Positions 13,365 to 16,509 of a stretch of 16,509 nt of DNA are shown piece by piece. Under the pieces are notes generated by a model that worked only from the letters and a program-made list of their open reading frames with translations, was not told where the DNA came from and made no database searches. Within the stretch, counting starts at the first letter, position 1. Each line of letters opens with the position of its first letter. This stretch comes from Candidatus Martarchaeota archaeon (GTDB lineage Archaea; Micrarchaeota; Micrarchaeia; Micrarchaeales; Micrarchaeaceae), in contig JAMCYJ010000017.1 in the NCBI GenBank assembly GCA_023474155.1, positions 1 through 16,509 on the forward strand, given 5' to 3'. The position numbers and the translations under genes are program-made.

Positions 13365-13500
13365 GGCATTTATCCATAATATTTTTATAGTTCTTATTTT
13401 AATAATATTATTATTAAATCCGCTATTTAAAAAAAAGCCTGCAAATAAATAAGCAAAAGATTTTAAGTTTAATCCCCTTATAATAATGTTTTTTGGCAGA

Positions 13501-13604
13501 CCCGTTGTAGCTCAATGGCTAGAGCAACTGGCTGTAGTTTGTATTTAAAACATCTGTTTTAAATAGATACCGGTAGGTTGGGTGTTCGACTCACCCCAAC
13601 GGGA
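13501..13604 (+). tRNA. tRNA-Tyr (anticodon GUA) with intron
   Basis: Acceptor CCCGTTG (13501-13507) pairs with CAACGGG (13597-13603). The D-stem is GCTC/GAGC. The anticodon stem is ACTGG (13527-13531) with CCGGT (13570-13574). The anticodon GTA is at 13534-13536. A 31-nt intron (13538-13568) sits at the canonical position after base 37 and folds on itself through TATTTAAAA/TTTTAAATA. The T-arm is GGGTG-TTCGACT-CACCC, the discriminator is A13604, and CCA is not encoded. A TATA-like TTTTAAGTTT at 13461-13470 is well placed to start transcription near 13493. Confidence 0.95.
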
Positions 13605-13885
13605 ATAATGCCCGCAGTTCATTTCAGAATTCAGCAGGGTCTATATACTTATATATATACGTATAGGCTTGCATATATATCTATGCCTGCCAGAATCCAG
13701 GGCTTTGCCGAAAAGATCAAATTTTGTCGGTAACGCAGGATTGAATCAACGAAGCCAAAATTCCGCAAACCTTTAAATATATTTTTATATATATACTTAT
13801 ATCGGGCTGTGAAGTTTATGGAACCGTGCAGATAAGCACGATCCGCATTCTGCAGCCAGTTAAAATAATTGCGAAGTGGATTAAA
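13605..13885 (+). other. Intergenic region with TATA boxes and a structured element
   Basis: Two runs of alternating TA (13641-13660 and about 13777-13800) look like strong TATA boxes. The first predicts a start near 13681. Just after it CCTGC (13686-13690) pairs with GCAGG (13735-13739), enclosing a second stem CCGAAAA/TTTTgTCGG (13708-13730). That is a 54-nt two-part fold suggestive of a small RNA, but no C/D or ACA box was found. The second TA run would serve the small gene at 13886, with a leader of about 60 nt. Confidence 0.35.
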
Positions 13886-14095
13886 ATGCAAAAAAACAAT
13901 TTAAGCGTAAGGAACCTGAAGTTCGATGACAATAACGTGCTGTGCTTTTTCGAGAAGAGGGTAACAAAGTTCGGGACAGGGGCGAAGATAGACTGCTCAA
14001 AGCAGTACTTGAATAAAAAAGTCTATGTGGTTGTGTTGAAGAACAACCGGCAAGCAGGCCTAAAGACTACGGATAAAAAGCGCAAGCAGGGGTAA
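13886..14095 (+). CDS. DUF2080-like putative transposon-encoded protein
   Basis: A 69-residue protein whose core, FEKRVTKFGTGAKIDCSKQYLNKKVYVVVL in two adjacent halves (res 24-39 and 40-53), matches the pattern of DUF2080, short archaeal proteins named for their occurrence beside transposase genes (KxVTKxGNxAxIxxPKxxxGKxVxV). The pattern also recalls swapped-hairpin AbrB-like DNA-binding folds. The tail is basic (KKRKQG). The frame is open up to GTG 13826, but ATG 13886, with GTGGA five bases before it, gives the usual family start. The canonical Pro before the Lys is Ser here. There is no transposase next to it in the window; the tnpB remnant is 13 kb away. Family call from remembered pattern only. 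Confidence 0.6.
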   Translation: MQKNNLSVRNLKFDDNNVLCFFEKRVTKFGTGAKIDCSKQYLNKKVYVVVLKNNRQAGLKTTDKKRKQG

Positions 14096-14171
14096 TGTAG
14101 AGCACTGTCGGATATGTTCTCGTCCTTGCATTGTATTGTGCAATCTGCAATCAATTATAATAAGGGATAAT

Positions 14172-14495
14172 ATGGCAAATGAAATAAAAGAGGTGGAGTT
14201 CAGCGAGGCGGTAGAGATAACCTCAAAAAATAAGACAAAATTAGTATGGCTTGGAAATGAAAACGCAGAAGAAATCGCGGCTCTCCTTAATGTTGATCCT
14301 GGCAAGGTGGTGCGGCTGATGCCCACAGAGGTAATGAACAGCAACCCAGAATCATTGAGTTATCTGGCAAAACACGTGCTTGTATGCTACCACGGAAACA
14401 CGTCAAAGATAGTCGCGCAGGTGCTGAAGTCGAGGTTTAATATAGAGACGTTCAGCCTTAGGGGCGGTATCACGAAGGCAATCGGCGAAATTTAA
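14172..14495 (+). CDS. Rhodanese-like sulfurtransferase domain protein
   Basis: A 107-residue single-domain protein. The C-terminal half shows the rhodanese pattern: LVCYHGNTSKIVAQVLK (70-86), with Cys72 opening the active-site loop CYHGNTS, and then FSLRGGITKAI (94-104), matching the conserved L-x-GG-I segment. Rhodaneses carry persulfide sulfur on this Cys and serve thiosulfate detoxification, tRNA thiolation or sulfur-relay reactions. The N-terminal half is more diverged, without the usual LIDVR start, although LVWLGN (24-29) takes its place. The start ATG 14172 has AAGGGAT six bases upstream; a TTG frame extension to 14136 is unlikely. It follows the DUF2080-like gene by 76 bp. The substrate is unknown. 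Confidence 0.75.
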   Translation: MANEIKEVEFSEAVEITSKNKTKLVWLGNENAEEIAALLNVDPGKVVRLMPTEVMNSNPESLSYLAKHVLVCYHGNTSKIVAQVLKSRFNIETFSLRGGITKAIGEI

Positions 14496-14692
14496 GCGGG
14501 TTTTGGCTCGCATTTAGAAGCCAGATAGCGAGGAATAAGGCGCCGCCATTTTTCAGGGGGCATGCGATTATGGCCGCGAGCGCAATAAAAACAAAATATA
14601 AATAATAAATCATTTATTATTTTTATTATCAAATTATCAATATATTTTATTAAACGCTGCATTGCACTGCAGAAATCAATCCGCATGATACG

Positions 14693-15526
14693 ATGAACCT
14701 GAAAACGCTCTTATTTTTTGTATTTATCGCGATTTCAGCAATGCTCGTGCTCGCAGCGGTTTCGATACCTAAGTCGCTAGGACTGGATATTGTAAAGCTG
14801 GTCCTGCTGATAATTGCAATGCTTTTTGACGTGCTTGCATTTGCCTCGAGATTCTACATGTACCTTATGATCCCGATGCTTGAGCAGAGGACAAACAGCG
14901 TCGTTCTCAGCAATGCAGACGCATACTGGTTCTCGACATCAATGGATTCGATAATAGCAAAGCAAGGAGATGACTTTATCGCGACAGTATACATTTCTAT
15001 TCCCCTCTACAGGTCTGCGACAGAGATGAGCGAGGAGGACAAGATAAATTTTTCAATGCAGGTCAGCAGGCTTGTGGGCCTGAGCAAGGACCCTGCAAGG
15101 TATACGACAGAAATGTTTGTGATGAACAAGGACGCGTATATACAGACTCTAAGGGACAGGATCAGCGATGTCGAGACGAGGGAGTCCGAAATCATGCAGA
15201 AGACCGACAAGGGGCTCAGTCTTGAGCGCGTGCGCGGGGAGCTTTCTATGTGGAGAAACATTTTGGACAAGACGACCAACACGCAATCCTTTGAGCTTGG
15301 ATCATATGTCACAGTGTCTGCAAGGGGCGCAAAGGAGTTCGAGGCAGTCAGCACGGCCCAGCAAAGGGCAAGGGAGATGATTTCAGGAATAGGCGCGATT
15401 TTCGGCGTATCACCTATAATAGTGACAGGCCAGGACATACTCAAGTACGTGGAGCCCGAATACCTTATCCCTTTCTCGACAGTAAGCGAGCAGCTGAGCA
15501 GGAAAATAGAGGAATCTGTCATATGA
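14693..15526 (+). CDS. Two-TM membrane protein resembling the VirB4/TraC N-terminal domain, copy A
   Basis: A 277-residue protein with two membrane helices at the N-terminus (about 5-25 and 33-53), then a soluble, probably cytoplasmic domain of 220 residues. That domain opens with a strand unit (DSIIAKQGDDFIATVYISIP), then helices, YIQTLRDRISDVETRE, and a strand-helix unit SYVTVSARGAKEFEAVSTAQ. This layout is like the N-terminal region of VirB4/TraC-type secretion ATPases, but there is no Walker motif and the protein ends where the motor would begin. The next gene has the same layout and alignable segments. No clear ribosome site precedes ATG 14693; TATA-like TATATTTTATTAAAC near 14640-14655 predicts a short leader. 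A membrane partner for a HerA/VirB4 ATPase encoded elsewhere is a reasonable but untested idea. Confidence 0.8.
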   Translation: MNLKTLLFFVFIAISAMLVLAAVSIPKSLGLDIVKLVLLIIAMLFDVLAFASRFYMYLMIPMLEQRTNSVVLSNADAYWFSTSMDSIIAKQGDDFIATVYISIPLYRSATEMSEEDKINFSMQVSRLVGLSKDPARYTTEMFVMNKDAYIQTLRDRISDVETRESEIMQKTDKGLSLERVRGELSMWRNILDKTTNTQSFELGSYVTVSARGAKEFEAVSTAQQRAREMISGIGAIFGVSPIIVTGQDILKYVEPEYLIPFSTVSEQLSRKIEESVI

Positions 15527-15527
15527 G

Positions 15528-15554
15528 GCATCGGATGCATCGGATGCATTGGAA
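15528..15554 (+). repeat. 9-bp tandem repeat between paired genes
   Basis: GCATCGGAT occurs twice in a row (15528-15545), followed by a decayed third copy GCATTGGAA (15546-15554). It fills most of the 37-bp gap between the two related membrane-protein genes. It may be replication slippage. Confidence 0.7.
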
Positions 15555-15563
15555 TATTAATAG

Positions 15564-16412
15564 ATGATAAGAATGGACCCGGAGGCAATAGAATATTTGA
15601 CGTTCACGCTTCTTGTCGCTTTGGTAGTCATAGCTGCGTCATCCTCGTTCGGGGGAGGCGTATTCTCCATAGCCGCTGTCGCTATTTCGCTTCTCGCAGC
15701 CGTCGTTATACTTATGCTGAATTTCGTGGACTACATGATATTCCCGGCAGTGACAAAACTCCTCAACATATCTTTTTATCCCGCAAAGAACTACAAGATA
15801 GTGAAGTCCCAGGACGGCGTGGTAAAAAACGTCAACGGCCTTTATTATGCCACAGGGTTTGTAGCAATGAACCTTTTCGCGTATTCTTTCAAGGAGGAAA
15901 GCGCGCCCGACATTGCGGAGGAGCAGCAGAAGCTCATGGAGGCGCCGGAGTCGTGGGAAAAGGCAGTGATGAATCTCACGTTCCCGTTTAAGTTCCATGT
16001 TTTTTCAACTGGCCTTTCTGTTCAGACGATTAGGGACGAGCTCGAGGGCAAGAGGGGGTTCCAGGAATTCGAGATGTCCAAGGCGCAGAAGTCAGACCAT
16101 CCAGATCCGATGGCCATAGGCGAAATACAGAGAAAAATAGACGTAATAAAGGCGAGGATAGACCGCATTGCCCAGGGCGAAAGGCCTATAGCCACGCTGA
16201 TGTACATAGAGACGACAGCAGTCGGCGTAAGCGAAAAGGCGGCGCTTGACCTTTTGTCGGAGCAGGTCAAGCAGCTTCAGCTCGGATTCTCCTACCTTGA
16301 CCTCGAACTTGCAAGAGTGGTCGGCAGAGAGCTGTACACTCTCTTCAAATTCAATTTTTCCCTGCCTTTAAGCTTCCAAGAGGCAGCCCAGTATTTCGAC
16401 CAGCAGCAGTAA
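15564..16412 (+). CDS. Two-TM membrane protein resembling the VirB4/TraC N-terminal domain, copy B
   Basis: A 282-residue relative of the preceding gene. Two membrane helices (about 10-28 and 33-55) are followed by a soluble domain: VVKNVNGLYYATGFVAMN (86-103), a helix (ESWEKAVMNLTFP), KFHVFSTGLSVQTIRDEL, a charged helical region (IQRKIDVIKARIDRI) and a strand-helix unit (TLMYIETTAVGVSEKAALDL) before LSFQEAAQYFDQQQ. Copy A has matching pieces in the same order (VDYMIFP against YLMIPML, VQTIRDEL against IQTLRDRI, FSLPLS against LIPFS). The NGLYYATG strand and the helix followed by fPfkfhV are what one sees at the start of archaeal VirB4/TraC-like proteins. No ATPase motif. ATG 15573 is an alternative start. 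Same strand as copy A, 37 bp apart, so probably one operon. Confidence 0.8.
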   Translation: MIRMDPEAIEYLTFTLLVALVVIAASSSFGGGVFSIAAVAISLLAAVVILMLNFVDYMIFPAVTKLLNISFYPAKNYKIVKSQDGVVKNVNGLYYATGFVAMNLFAYSFKEESAPDIAEEQQKLMEAPESWEKAVMNLTFPFKFHVFSTGLSVQTIRDELEGKRGFQEFEMSKAQKSDHPDPMAIGEIQRKIDVIKARIDRIAQGERPIATLMYIETTAVGVSEKAALDLLSEQVKQLQLGFSYLDLELARVVGRELYTLFKFNFSLPLSFQEAAQYFDQQQ

Positions 16413-16430
16413 ACAGCGCATGAGCCATAG

Positions 16431-16509
16431 ATTTGTGTCATATAAAACACAAACAATAGAATATTTGTGTCATATAAAACACAAACAATAGAATATTTGT
16501 GTCATATAA
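16431..16509. repeat. 32-bp tandem palindromic repeat array, cut by window end
   Basis: A 32-bp unit begins at 16431, 16463 and 16495; two copies are complete and identical and the third is cut after 15 bases by the window edge. Each unit contains the inverted repeat TTTGTGT (8-nt spacer) ACACAAA, followed by a constant ten-base CAATAGAATA linker. The array starts 18 bp after the stop of the preceding gene. It is not a CRISPR as seen, because nothing between the palindromes varies. Confidence 0.92.

Noticed and set aside
13826..13885. GTG-started extension of the DUF2080-like gene
   Set aside because: The extra 20 residues do not match the family, and ATG 13886 has a plausible ribosome site.
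15007..15588. 193-aa open frame on the minus strand
   Set aside because: It is antisense to the first VirB4-N-like gene and has Ser/Leu-rich antisense composition.
16431..16509. CRISPR array
   Set aside because: The period is 32 bp with identical linkers; there are no variable spacers and no cas genes in the window.

Overview
The window is archaeal. It carries an archaeal-type 7S SRP RNA, a type II methionine aminopeptidase, a ribosomal protein eL41 mini-gene, two interrupted tRNAs, tRNAs without encoded CCA, TATA-box promoters and a two-ring Cdc48-like AAA ATPase. Short compact genes, overlapping or near-touching boundaries and a tRNA insertion at an unusual place fit a small-genome DPANN-type archaeon (Micrarchaeota/ARMAN-like). 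That lineage is an inference from gene style, not from a phylogenetic marker.

Layout. 1-370: 3' end of an IS200/IS605-type element (tnpB tail plus right-end hairpin). 440-669: two hairpins, then tRNA-Lys(UUU). 696-2395: a family 2 glycosyltransferase and, convergent to it, an SDR oxidoreductase. 2396-3376: a promoter and structured leader for an unrecognised 174-aa protein, followed by a duplicated self-complementary A/T element. 3377-4801: cysteinyl-tRNA synthetase. 4868-7993: two single-pass surface proteins, one with a Ser/Thr stalk and a jelly-roll-like ectodomain, one with a YVTN beta-propeller. 8217-9285: eL41 and, convergent to it, methionine aminopeptidase. 9539-10015: tRNA-Ser(GCU) with an expanded D-loop, then the 7S SRP RNA. 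10138-13364: a small unknown gene downstream of a roughly ten-TM membrane protein fused to two AAA modules. 13501-14495: tRNA-Tyr with an intron, a possible small structured RNA, a DUF2080-like transposon-associated protein and a rhodanese-like protein. 14693-16412: two tandem related membrane proteins resembling the N-terminal domain of VirB4/TraC-type conjugation ATPases without the motor. 16431-16509: a 32-bp tandem palindromic repeat that runs off the window.

Functionally the window mixes translation and protein-targeting genes (cysS, map, eL41, SRP RNA, three tRNAs) with cell-surface and membrane genes. The most unusual items are the membrane-embedded double AAA ATPase, the paired VirB4-N-like membrane proteins next to the repeat array, and the D-loop insertion in tRNA-Ser. 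All functional calls come from reading motifs; no database search was possible.
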